Part shown: positions 25,697 through 33,383 of the stretch, one piece after another
Layout of the letters: the number at the start of each line of letters is the position of its first letter
Position numbering within the stretch: position 1 is the first letter of the stretch
Source of the DNA: Gammaproteobacteria bacterium 42_54_T18
Lineage (GTDB): Bacteria > Pseudomonadota > Gammaproteobacteria > Pseudomonadales > Ketobacteraceae
Direction: 5' to 3'
Assembly: GCA_002163245.1 (NCBI GenBank)
Contig: MAAL01000197.1
Span: 1 to 41,106, forward strand
DNA length: 41,106 nucleotides
Notes under the pieces: generated by a model
Seen by the model: the letters and a program-made list of their open reading frames with translations, nothing else
What the model was told of the DNA's origin: nothing
The model's database searches: none
Translations under genes and position numbers: made by a program

Positions 25697-27484
25697 ATGG
25701 CGTTTAATAAGTATTTCCATGATGAGCTAACCGCTATACGAGAACTCGGTAAAGAGTTTGCTCAACGTAACCCAAGAATTGCACCTTTTTTAGCGGTTGA
25801 AGCACAAGACCCCGATGTAGAGCGATTGCTCGAGGGTTTTGCATTTTTAACAGGAAGGTTACGACAAAAGCTGGACGATGAGCTACCTGAATTAACACAT
25901 TCAGTGATGAATTTATTGTGGCCGAATTTTTTGCGTCCTATTCCTTCGATGTCTATTTTGCAGTTTTCACCTGAAACGACATTGACCGAAGCACAAGTGA
26001 TTAAAAAGGATGTGGAGATCGACTCATTGCCTGTCGATGGTACGGTTTGCCGGTTCCGTACCTGTTACGATGTGCCTATATATCCATTAGAAATACGGAA
26101 TTTAGAACGACAAGACCGACCTTCCGGGACATCGTTATCCCTAGAAGTGGGCTTAACATCCAATACAACCATTGATGAATTGCAGATACCCTCCTTGCGG
26201 TTTTTTCTTCACGGTGAGGTGCATGTAGCACAAGCCTTATATCTTTGGTTTAGCCGGTATGTTGAGTCTGTTCGTGTGGTTGGTATCGATGAAATTGGTC
26301 AAGAGGTACCACTTGCTGTGTTGGGGCAAGATGCGGTTAAACCGGTAGGGTTTTCAGATGATGAAAGTTTATTACCCTACTCACGACATACCTTTAAAGG
26401 CTATCGGCTAATACAAGAATATTTTAGTTTGCCCGAAAAATTTCATTTTATTGAATTGACGGGACTCGATGTTATACAACAAACGATTGCAATGCGAGAT
26501 GATGTAGAAGGCTTGCAAGGGCTTAAGTTTGAATTTACGTTTTCGAGGGGGCTGGATAAACATATCAATCCCAGCACTGAAAACTTCAGGTTATTTTGCA
26601 CTCCAATCGTGAACCTATTTTCTCATGATGCAAAACCTATTCGTTTAGATCATCGGCGCACAGAATATCGAGTACTCCCTGAAGGTGCAGATCACCGGCA
26701 TTACGAAACTGTCTCTATCGATAAAGTTGAAGGCTGGGGGCATGAAGACCATCAGTGTCGGGAATATAAGCAGTTTGAATCTTTTGATCACGCCGAAACT
26801 ATCAGTGAAGCAGCAAGCCGCATGTATTATCGTCAGCGGTTAAAATCGTCGGTGTCTGGTTACGGGATTGATAGTTACTTGGCTTTTGTTAATGACAATG
26901 AAGATACAGTGATACCCCAAGCGGAAAGCATTTCAATTGAACTAACTTGCTCCAACCGTCACCTTCCCACGATGTTAGGAGTAGGGGATATTGCTATTGC
27001 TACAGGTGGTAGCCCAGAGTACGCACGTTTTCAAAACATTACTCACGTAACGCCATCGTTTACACCACCGTTAGATCAGGGGTTTCATTGGCGATTGATT
27101 TCTAACATGTCGTTGAACTATATGTCCCTGTGTCACTTGGATACGCTTAAAAGTATCCTCTCTACCTATGACTACCGTAGTTATTATGATCGTCAACAAG
27201 CTCGCGCTAGCCAGCATCGCCTGGATGGTTTGGAGTCGATAGAGGCAAGTAGTGATGATCGTTTATACCAAGGTGTGCCTATTCGAGGTATTAAAACTAA
27301 AGTAAAAATGCGTGAAAGTTGCTTTTCTAGTGAAGGCGATATGTACATATTTTCATCCGTGTTAAATGAGTTTTTTTGTTTGTATGCCAGTATTAACTCA
27401 TTTCATCATATGGAGCTAACGGGGATTGAAAACGGTGAGATTTATCGTTGGCAGCCTCGGCTTGGCCAGCAACCAGTGATATAA
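25697..27484 (+). CDS. tssF: T6SS baseplate wedge protein TssF (VasA)
   Basis: This 595-aa protein shows the TssF signature at its start: FNKYFHDELTAIRELGKEFA, then RNPRIAPFLAVEAQDPDVERLLEGFAFL and the DELPELTHSVMNLLWPNFLRPIPSM block. The C-terminal region includes the strand pattern ISIELTCSNRHLPTMLGVGD. TssF forms the core of the baseplate wedge with TssG (two TssF per TssG). GGGAG precedes the ATG. The stop codon is 4 bp before the tssG start, indicating translational coupling. Confidence 0.95.
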   Translation: MAFNKYFHDELTAIRELGKEFAQRNPRIAPFLAVEAQDPDVERLLEGFAFLTGRLRQKLDDELPELTHSVMNLLWPNFLRPIPSMSILQFSPETTLTEAQVIKKDVEIDSLPVDGTVCRFRTCYDVPIYPLEIRNLERQDRPSGTSLSLEVGLTSNTTIDELQIPSLRFFLHGEVHVAQALYLWFSRYVESVRVVGIDEIGQEVPLAVLGQDAVKPVGFSDDESLLPYSRHTFKGYRLIQEYFSLPEKFHFIELTGLDVIQQTIAMRDDVEGLQGLKFEFTFSRGLDKHINPSTENFRLFCTPIVNLFSHDAKPIRLDHRRTEYRVLPEGADHRHYETVSIDKVEGWGHEDHQCREYKQFESFDHAETISEAASRMYYRQRLKSSVSGYGIDSYLAFVNDNEDTVIPQAESISIELTCSNRHLPTMLGVGDIAIATGGSPEYARFQNITHVTPSFTPPLDQGFHWRLISNMSLNYMSLCHLDTLKSILSTYDYRSYYDRQQARASQHRLDGLESIEASSDDRLYQGVPIRGIKTKVKMRESCFSSEGDMYIFSSVLNEFFCLYASINSFHHMELTGIENGEIYRWQPRLGQQPVI

Positions 27485-27488
27485 CCTG

Positions 27489-28538
27489 ATGACGATGTTA
27501 GAAACACTTATTCGTCAACATGATACTGGTGGGAATGTTGATACTCCTAATAATGAGGATTCGGGCGCATTCTCAGAAGCTAAGCAATATTCATTTTTTC
27601 AGATTAATCAGTTATTACATCGATATCTGAATAAACGGAATTTGAATAAGACAGACCTTAGCGGGGAAAATACGTCTTCTAGGAAAAAACATACGGTCCG
27701 TTATAAGGCAAATCCGTCCTTAAGTTTTCCATCTGCAGACATTCAAGATATTCGTTTGTGGATTGAGTCTGACAAAGAATTTGCCGAAGTGGTTGTTAAC
27801 TTTATGGGCTTATTTGGCCCATCCTCACCGCTGCCTGCATTTTTTACCGAAAGAATACTGCATTCGGAACCGGGTGACACTTCTGTACAGGATTTCTTGG
27901 ATCTTTTTAATCACCGTATTCTTGATCTATTACAGCGGGTTTGGGAAAAATATCGTTACTATCAAGTCTACGACCGGGGGCAGGATGAATTTAGTCGATC
28001 TATGTTCGCACTGGTAGGAATAACCCACATTGAACTGTGCGAATTTAGCGATTTGCAATGGTCCCGCTTAATGCCCTATGCCGGTTTGATTGCTTTGAAG
28101 GTTACAAATGTCGAAAAGGTTTCAAGAATTATTGAAGGGTATTTTGATATTGATGGCGTAGATATAGAGCAGTGTGTATTACGCGAAGTTCAGGTGAGCG
28201 CAGATCAAATGAATCAAATGGGTATTATTAATTGTGAAATGGGTAATGATTTGGTGCTAGGGGAAAGTGTGCTGGATCGTATGGGAAAAATACGTATTAA
28301 CTTAAGGAACTTAACGGTAGCGCAATTTGGGGGGTTCCTACCAGGGGGAGCAATGAACTCGCCCTTAAAACAATTGGTTAAGTTTCTAATGACGGATCAA
28401 TTTGATGTGGAGATCCGTTTGCAAGCATCGGGTAGGTCTCACCTGCAATCTAATATGGATGGTGAGCACGCAATGATGGGCTGGAATACCTGTCTTGGTG
28501 AACCGGTAGATGAAGAAGTATACGATGCGATACTTTAA
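27489..28538 (+). CDS. tssG: T6SS baseplate wedge protein TssG (VasB)
   Basis: This 349-aa TssG has the N-terminal FFQINQLLHRYL, the VNFMGLFGPSSPLPAFFTE motif near residues 100-118, DLFNHRILDLLQRVWEKYRY, and the C-terminal QFDVEIRLQASGRS. It completes the TssEFG wedge. The ATG at 27489 is followed after two codons by another in-frame ATG (27495); either could be used. It is the last gene before the 158-bp gap that precedes the sigma-54 activator gene; no terminator is evident in that gap, so the activator may be read from the same transcript. Confidence 0.93.
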   Translation: MTMLETLIRQHDTGGNVDTPNNEDSGAFSEAKQYSFFQINQLLHRYLNKRNLNKTDLSGENTSSRKKHTVRYKANPSLSFPSADIQDIRLWIESDKEFAEVVVNFMGLFGPSSPLPAFFTERILHSEPGDTSVQDFLDLFNHRILDLLQRVWEKYRYYQVYDRGQDEFSRSMFALVGITHIELCEFSDLQWSRLMPYAGLIALKVTNVEKVSRIIEGYFDIDGVDIEQCVLREVQVSADQMNQMGIINCEMGNDLVLGESVLDRMGKIRINLRNLTVAQFGGFLPGGAMNSPLKQLVKFLMTDQFDVEIRLQASGRSHLQSNMDGEHAMMGWNTCLGEPVDEEVYDAIL

Positions 28539-28696
28539 AATATTACTAAAGATCCACGCTTTGGATGTATATGCCATTAGATTAGTGGAAAGCGGTAATT
28601 TCTTTATGTTACCCACGTCTACTTATTTAAATATCGAGTTAGTTAAGAAAAAGTGATTTAGCCGTTGATAGTTGATTAACCTGTGGTGAGTAAACA

Positions 28697-30463
28697 ATGA
28701 CCCAAAAGGAACACAGCGAATTAGGGAAGCTTGTAAAAACCCTAAAGTTTGTTGAGGAATATGTTGAAACCATCACTGCGCTTGCAACGGTTCGCGATAC
28801 CAATGAGTTAATGGGACAGGTACTGCATTCCGCTCGTCGTTTTACTAATTCTGAGGCGGGACGTGTTTATTTGTTAGACGTTACTAAGAGTCGTCTAGAA
28901 CTTACGTTATCCCAATGGGATGATCAACGTACAACGACAGAGTGGTATCAAACTCGAGAGCTTCAATCTGACAGCGATATGAATACCAGCGACCCGTTGT
29001 ATTATGCTGTGGTTACCGGATCGACCGTGTTAATTGATCATGTGTATGAATATGCGGGACTTAATCTGGATTATATTTTTAAGCATGATCAGCAGCACCA
29101 TGTAAAAACACAATCGATGCTGGTGTTGCCATTACGTGATCATAATAATCAAACCATTGGTTTGTTAGAGTTAATCAATGCAAAAGACGTTGATAACAAA
29201 CGTTATGTTTCATTTAAACCGCTAGAGAGCCTTGTTACTGCATTTGCTGCACAGGCTGCAGTCTCTATCAATAACGCATTACTTATTGATACTAATACAA
29301 AACTGATCGATATTTTAGATCGCGATAACAGAGCGCTAGAAGAAGAGAATCAACGTTTACGTGATAATAAAAAACGCGTCCATAATTACGCTATTATCGG
29401 AAAAAGCCAGGCAATGACGGACGTCTTTTCGCTAATGGATAAAGCAGTAGACTCGTTTGTAACGGTATTACTTCGAGGTGAAACAGGTACGGGAAAAGAG
29501 ATCTTTGCGAAAGCTATTCACGAGCATGGTACGCGATCAAACTTTGAATTTATCACTCAGAATTGTGCCGCATTACCAGAGCAGTTACTTGAAAGTGAAT
29601 TGTTTGGTTATAAAAAAGGAGCTTTCACCGGTGCTAGTTCAGAAAAGAAAGGGCTCTTTGATATAGCAGATGGCGGCACATTATTTTTAGATGAAATTGG
29701 TGATATGCCTTTGCAATTGCAAAGCAAGCTATTACGTGTGTTGCAAGAGGGGGAAATTCGACCTTTAGGTTCAACCAAGGCCCATAAAGTTGATGTAAGA
29801 ATTATCGCAGCGACACATTGTGACTTAGAAGATAAAATTAGAAAAGGAGAGTTCAGAGAGGACTTATATTTCAGGCTCAGTGTCTTTCCTCTTACCCTGC
29901 CTCCGCTACGGAATCGAGGTCAAGACGTTAAGGCGCTAGTTCTACATTTTGTTGAGCTCTATAGCAAGCAGTATGAAAAAACACTTTCTGGCCTCTCGCC
30001 CTTGGCGTTAGATATGATGTTTGCTTATCGATTCCCGGGAAATGTTCGTGAACTACAAAATATTATTGAAAGGGCGGTGTTGCTTGCTGATGACCATGGC
30101 GCGATTATGCCTGATCATTTGACAGAACAAGTTCGCGAGGCTTCCCAAGGTGTATTGGCACAATGTACAGGCGTAGGAGTGGGAGTAGGGGCTACATCAA
30201 CGTTTTCAAGTGCACGCCCACGGGGTGATAGTAATGTGACTTCGTTGGTTGAAGTCCCTAACCAGTACAATTCGTTAAAAGAAGCGGTCAGTTTTTATGA
30301 AGTAGCCGTTATCAAGCAGCACCTTAAGGCGAACAATTGGAATCAAACGCGGGCAGCAGAAACTCTGCAGATCCCTAGAAGAACCCTGATTGATAAGATG
30401 AATCGGCTAAGTATAAGCGTGCCAGGGAAAAAGAAGCGGGCTGTTAGCGTGAGAATTGTCTAA
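28697..30463 (+). CDS. vasH: Sigma-54-dependent activator, VasH-like
   Basis: This 588-aa protein has a GAF-type sensory domain (residues about 25-195), a coiled linker (206-225), and an AAA+ domain. The AAA+ domain shows Walker A GETGTGKE (261-268), the sigma-54 contact loop GAFTGA (308-313) and Walker B GGTLFLDEIGD (326-336). A Fis-type helix-turn-helix is at the C-terminus (about 545-578, NQTRAAETLQIPRRTL). The intact GAFTGA loop means that it can remodel sigma-54 polymerase. VasH of Vibrio and Sfa of Pseudomonas HSI-2 play this part in T6SS. The likely target here is the sigma-54 promoter of hcp. Confidence 0.92.
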   Translation: MTQKEHSELGKLVKTLKFVEEYVETITALATVRDTNELMGQVLHSARRFTNSEAGRVYLLDVTKSRLELTLSQWDDQRTTTEWYQTRELQSDSDMNTSDPLYYAVVTGSTVLIDHVYEYAGLNLDYIFKHDQQHHVKTQSMLVLPLRDHNNQTIGLLELINAKDVDNKRYVSFKPLESLVTAFAAQAAVSINNALLIDTNTKLIDILDRDNRALEEENQRLRDNKKRVHNYAIIGKSQAMTDVFSLMDKAVDSFVTVLLRGETGTGKEIFAKAIHEHGTRSNFEFITQNCAALPEQLLESELFGYKKGAFTGASSEKKGLFDIADGGTLFLDEIGDMPLQLQSKLLRVLQEGEIRPLGSTKAHKVDVRIIAATHCDLEDKIRKGEFREDLYFRLSVFPLTLPPLRNRGQDVKALVLHFVELYSKQYEKTLSGLSPLALDMMFAYRFPGNVRELQNIIERAVLLADDHGAIMPDHLTEQVREASQGVLAQCTGVGVGVGATSTFSSARPRGDSNVTSLVEVPNQYNSLKEAVSFYEVAVIKQHLKANNWNQTRAAETLQIPRRTLIDKMNRLSISVPGKKKRAVSVRIV

Positions 30464-30483
30464 TCAACGAGTCACTGTATAAT
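30456..30483 (+). promoter_or_regulatory. Sigma-70 promoter of the aminotransferase gene
   Basis: A perfect -10 box TATAAT (30478-30483) is spaced 16 bp from TTGTCT (30456-30461), which matches the -35 consensus at four of six positions. It overlaps the end of the vasH-like gene, so transcription would start near 30490, 26 bp before the ATG. This makes the aminotransferase independent of the T6SS operon. Confidence 0.6.
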
Positions 30484-30515
30484 GGTCAACTGTTTACCCT
30501 AATTAAGCGATAACT

Positions 30516-31733
30516 ATGACTTCCTACAGCGTACCACCTACAGTTGAACCGATTGATAAAATCCTCCCTGATGAGCCTTTGTTACTTATGGGGGCGGGGC
30601 CTGTGCCTGTGCAAAGTAAGGTGGCAGCGGCGAATTCCATGGTGATCAATCATCTTGGTGATGCTATGAGCCAGGTGGTATCACAGGTTAAGCGACTTGC
30701 TCGATACGTCTTTCAAACCAGTACTCCTTATGTTTTTGGTGTTTCTGGCCCCGGTTCGGCGGCTATGGAAATGGCGATTACCAACCTAGTTTGGCCTGGT
30801 CGTAGAGTCTTAAGTATCAAAAATGGCTATTTTAGTAGTCGTTTTGAAGAAATGGCATCCAGGGTGGGTGGGCTAACAACCGTGTTGGAAGCACCTGAAA
30901 ATCATTATATTGATGCTGAAGCGGTAGAAGTTGCGTTAAAAAAAGCCCAACAAGACAATCAAGCGTTCGATGTGATTACCATTGTTCAAGGTGAAACATC
31001 TAATACCGTATACAACTGTCAGTTGCCTGAAATTGCGGAATTAGCAAAAAAATACAATGTACTGTGTATTGTTGACGCGGTGTGTACCTTAAGCACTATG
31101 CCATTGTTTATGGACGAGTGGGGTATTGATGCTGTTGTGACTGGAGGGCAGAAAGGCCTGTCTTCTGTGCCGGGAGTGTCATTGATTGCCTTCTCAGAGA
31201 AGGCATGGGACATCATACAAAAGCGCGAAGCACCGATGGCACACTGGTGTTTTGATACTCGTTTGGCTTATGAGTTTTGGCATAATAAAGGCTATCACTA
31301 CACAGCGCCTGTATCTGGGCTGCTTGCATTACATGAGGCGCTACGTCTCATTTGTGAAGAAACGCTGCCTGTTCGCTTTGAGCGACACTCTAGGTGCTCA
31401 AATGCGTTACAGCATGCCGTAGAGTCTATGGGGCTTGATTTGTTTGTGAAGCCGGAATCGCGGTTGAATTCTGTTATCGGTATTTGCTTACCTGAATCGA
31501 TAAACACTAAAGAGTTGTTAGCTTTGATGTCTGACCGTTACCTTGTGGAAATATCAGGTTCTTTTGGTGGACATATTGTAAGAATTGGTCAAATGGGAGA
31601 GCAGTGTCGCTCACATCATCTGTTACGAGTGCTTCATGCGTTGGGAATGTCACTACAGAGTTTGGGTGCTGATGTTGATGTGCCGTCGGGCATGGCCGAG
31701 CTTGAAAAGCAGTTATTGGTGCGGCATTCCTAA
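30516..31733 (+). CDS. Class V PLP-dependent aminotransferase (alanine/serine-glyoxylate type)
   Basis: This 405-aa protein belongs to the alanine-glyoxylate / serine-glyoxylate aminotransferase group of class V enzymes. Motifs: LLMGAGPVPVQSKV near the start, phosphate-binding SGPGSAAME (77-85), PLP-ring Asp187 in CIVDAVCTL, and the Schiff-base Lys213 in TGGQKGLSSVPG. The substrate is not readable from sequence; pyridoxamine-pyruvate transaminase and purine-catabolic enzymes are close relatives. It has its own sigma-70 promoter and ends in a strong terminator. Nothing ties it to secretion; it probably belongs to the chromosomal background into which the effector genes were inserted, or is a metabolic passenger. 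Confidence 0.85.
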   Translation: MTSYSVPPTVEPIDKILPDEPLLLMGAGPVPVQSKVAAANSMVINHLGDAMSQVVSQVKRLARYVFQTSTPYVFGVSGPGSAAMEMAITNLVWPGRRVLSIKNGYFSSRFEEMASRVGGLTTVLEAPENHYIDAEAVEVALKKAQQDNQAFDVITIVQGETSNTVYNCQLPEIAELAKKYNVLCIVDAVCTLSTMPLFMDEWGIDAVVTGGQKGLSSVPGVSLIAFSEKAWDIIQKREAPMAHWCFDTRLAYEFWHNKGYHYTAPVSGLLALHEALRLICEETLPVRFERHSRCSNALQHAVESMGLDLFVKPESRLNSVIGICLPESINTKELLALMSDRYLVEISGSFGGHIVRIGQMGEQCRSHHLLRVLHALGMSLQSLGADVDVPSGMAELEKQLLVRHS

Positions 31734-31797
31734 AGATTAAAGTTTGATAAAACTAGATATAAAAGAAACCTTACGTCATATCTAGCTTAAGAAGTTT

Positions 31798-31853
31798 CAA
31801 TTAAAAGCAAAAGGAGCAACTTAAATTGAGGTTGTTCCTTTTACTTTTAATTG
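31798..31853. terminator. Long inverted repeat, bidirectional terminator
   Basis: CAATTAAAAG-C-AAAAGGAGCAAC and GTTGTTCCTTTT-A-CTTTTAATTG form a 23-position stem (31798-31820 with 31831-31853) with one C/A mismatch and one G-U pair around a 10-nt loop. T-rich runs on both strands make it suitable to stop transcription from the aminotransferase and from the convergent 200-aa gene. A second small repeat, TAGATAT...ATATCTA, lies at 31754-31784. Confidence 0.75.
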
Positions 31854-31869
31854 AACGGGAATATGTCAA

Positions 31870-32472
31870 TTAAAACTCATGAACACCTTTCACTGTTTTA
31901 CTGTTGGCAACTTGAAAGTAAAATTTCCATGTTCCTGAGTCGCGGATGCCAAAGGTTGTTATTGGTGATGTGTAGCTTGGATTATGTTGGTCGAGTAAAT
32001 TATTAACACCAAAGGGCCCTAATGCAACACCAAGATCTTTTTGCTGACTTTCCATAATAGTCTCTCTCTTCAAATCCATTAATTTGCAGAGAGTTTCAAA
32101 TGATTTGTTTTTATCGCGGGCCTTGTTGACTAAATTTTCGACAGCGACAACTTCAGGGTTATTAATACCATCATGTATATTAGCGTGCCCTACCATTACT
32201 GTACCGTCAGGTGATGGAGCGCTGGCAGCGAAGCTACAACCATCCATTTTAGGGGTAAAACAGAAGTCAGCATCGCTACCCAAAGCAATCATATGGGTTT
32301 GATCATGGCTATAACCACAAAAATAGATATCAAAAGACCCTTGACCTTGGCCTTGCTCTATTTGGTAGTAACCAGATTTTTCAACGCAAACTGCAGAGTA
32401 TTTTCCACTGCGCGGAAAAACGCCGACTTTTACCACGTTATTCTTCATAAAATCTAATGTAGGTAAAGGCAT
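31870..32472 (-). CDS. Unknown 200-aa protein with possible Cys-His (CNF/CheD-like) active site; candidate effector
   Basis: I do not recognise this protein with certainty. It begins MPLPTLDFMKNNVVKVGVF with no signal peptide or membrane helix, so it stays in the cytoplasm unless secreted by another route such as T6SS. The central segment DADFCFTPKMDGCSFAAS, followed about 18 residues after the GCS cysteine by VGHAN, resembles the Gly-Cys ... His arrangement of the CNF/BLF1/CheD glutamine-deamidase fold. The spacing and strand pattern fit, but overall identity is low. It has its own promoter (32576-32603) and lies at the T6SS-distal end of a block of candidate effector genes. No immunity gene is directly paired with it. 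A cytosolic effector, an immunity or a housekeeping role all remain possible. Confidence 0.4.
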   Translation of the reverse strand: MPLPTLDFMKNNVVKVGVFPRSGKYSAVCVEKSGYYQIEQGQGQGSFDIYFCGYSHDQTHMIALGSDADFCFTPKMDGCSFAASAPSPDGTVMVGHANIHDGINNPEVVAVENLVNKARDKNKSFETLCKLMDLKRETIMESQQKDLGVALGPFGVNNLLDQHNPSYTSPITTFGIRDSGTWKFYFQVANSKTVKGVHEF

Positions 32473-32575
32473 TCTATTATTCTCTCTTAGGTCATGGTGT
32501 GGGGCGAATTATGCGCAAAATCTTGACTTACAACCGGTGCTGAGTTGATTTTTCATCAAAATTGGGATTTTTCTC

Positions 32576-32603
32576 AGAATAACTCAGCGGAGTGAGGTGT
32601 CAA
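32576..32603 (-). promoter_or_regulatory. Sigma-70 promoter of the 200-aa gene
   Basis: On the minus strand TTGACA (complement of 32598-32603) is a perfect -35 and is spaced 16 bp from TATTCT (complement of 32576-32581), a fair -10. Transcription would start near 32569, leaving a leader of about 95 nt. The leader contains ATTATGCGCAA (32508-32518 on the plus strand), a string also present in the hcp regulatory region. The remaining bases to 32717 show no gene. Confidence 0.5.
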
Positions 32604-32717
32604 CTGGATTTGCTCAATCTGTCCTGAATAGTGAGGTTCTGCCATAATATTGTCACGATAACGGTAAGTAATTGGTAATTGTTAGGGGTTATCCAAATTG
32701 ACTGTGGTTTTGGCGCG

Positions 32718-33365
32718 TTAATTTTTATGGACAGATATTTGAAGTGAAGTTATGGGGTAGGTTGTTTTTAAGTCAGCTTTGTCTTTTAGTCTCATATGCC
32801 CGTTGCCTATATATGAGAAGTTGACTTTTGATTCCATAAAATATCTGACTGGGTGTTTGCATTGATCAAATATGATTTTATAGCTGTTATTACTAATGAG
32901 GAAGTCATTGAAGTCATAGTGAGATATGCTTAAAAAATCACCCATTGTCATTTTTTTTTCAAGAGGGGCTCCATCGACTAAGAAATAAAATGGTTTGTTT
33001 GATGTGTCGATTTTTCGGAGTCGAATGACTAAAGTGCTGATTTCTCTGTTTTTCTTGCTTTCGAGTACTTTTATTACATCGTCAAACCAAAAGTAAGCAT
33101 TGTTTTTCTTGGTTTGGGAGATTCGTGAGTGTACCCCCAAAACCTTTGAAAGTTCCTGAATTGACATGTTTAGGTTGAAGAGTGCTCCATTATATTTCAT
33201 ATCGCAGCCAGAAAATTCAAACCTATGCTGTTGCTTAGCGAAGTCAGTCAACATTTTTCTGGTTTCAGGTGTATCTGTAAACTTTGTAATGGGAATATCT
33301 ATTGGAGCACCGCATGCCCCCAATAAAAGAGCAATACCAATAAATAATTTTTTAATAATGCTCAC
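32718..33365 (-). CDS. Lipoprotein, candidate immunity protein for the HET-C protein
   Basis: This 215-aa protein has a short lipoprotein signal ending LLLGAC (acylated Cys18), so the mature protein sits in the periplasm. The body has the pattern MKYNGALFNLNMSIQEL, then KVLGVHSRIS, NNAYFWFDDVIKVL and the segment FLVDGAPLEKKMTMGDF. This resembles the DUF7738-type family as I remember it, small proteins often encoded beside T6SS effector genes. It starts 18 bp after the stop of the 1007-aa HET-C gene in the same direction, the normal place for a cognate immunity gene. A periplasmic location fits an effector that acts on membranes or cell wall. Function is inferred from context. Confidence 0.6.
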   Translation of the reverse strand: MSIIKKLFIGIALLLGACGAPIDIPITKFTDTPETRKMLTDFAKQQHRFEFSGCDMKYNGALFNLNMSIQELSKVLGVHSRISQTKKNNAYFWFDDVIKVLESKKNREISTLVIRLRKIDTSNKPFYFLVDGAPLEKKMTMGDFLSISHYDFNDFLISNNSYKIIFDQCKHPVRYFMESKVNFSYIGNGHMRLKDKADLKTTYPITSLQISVHKN

Positions 33366-33383
33366 TTTTGAATACCGTTAGTC

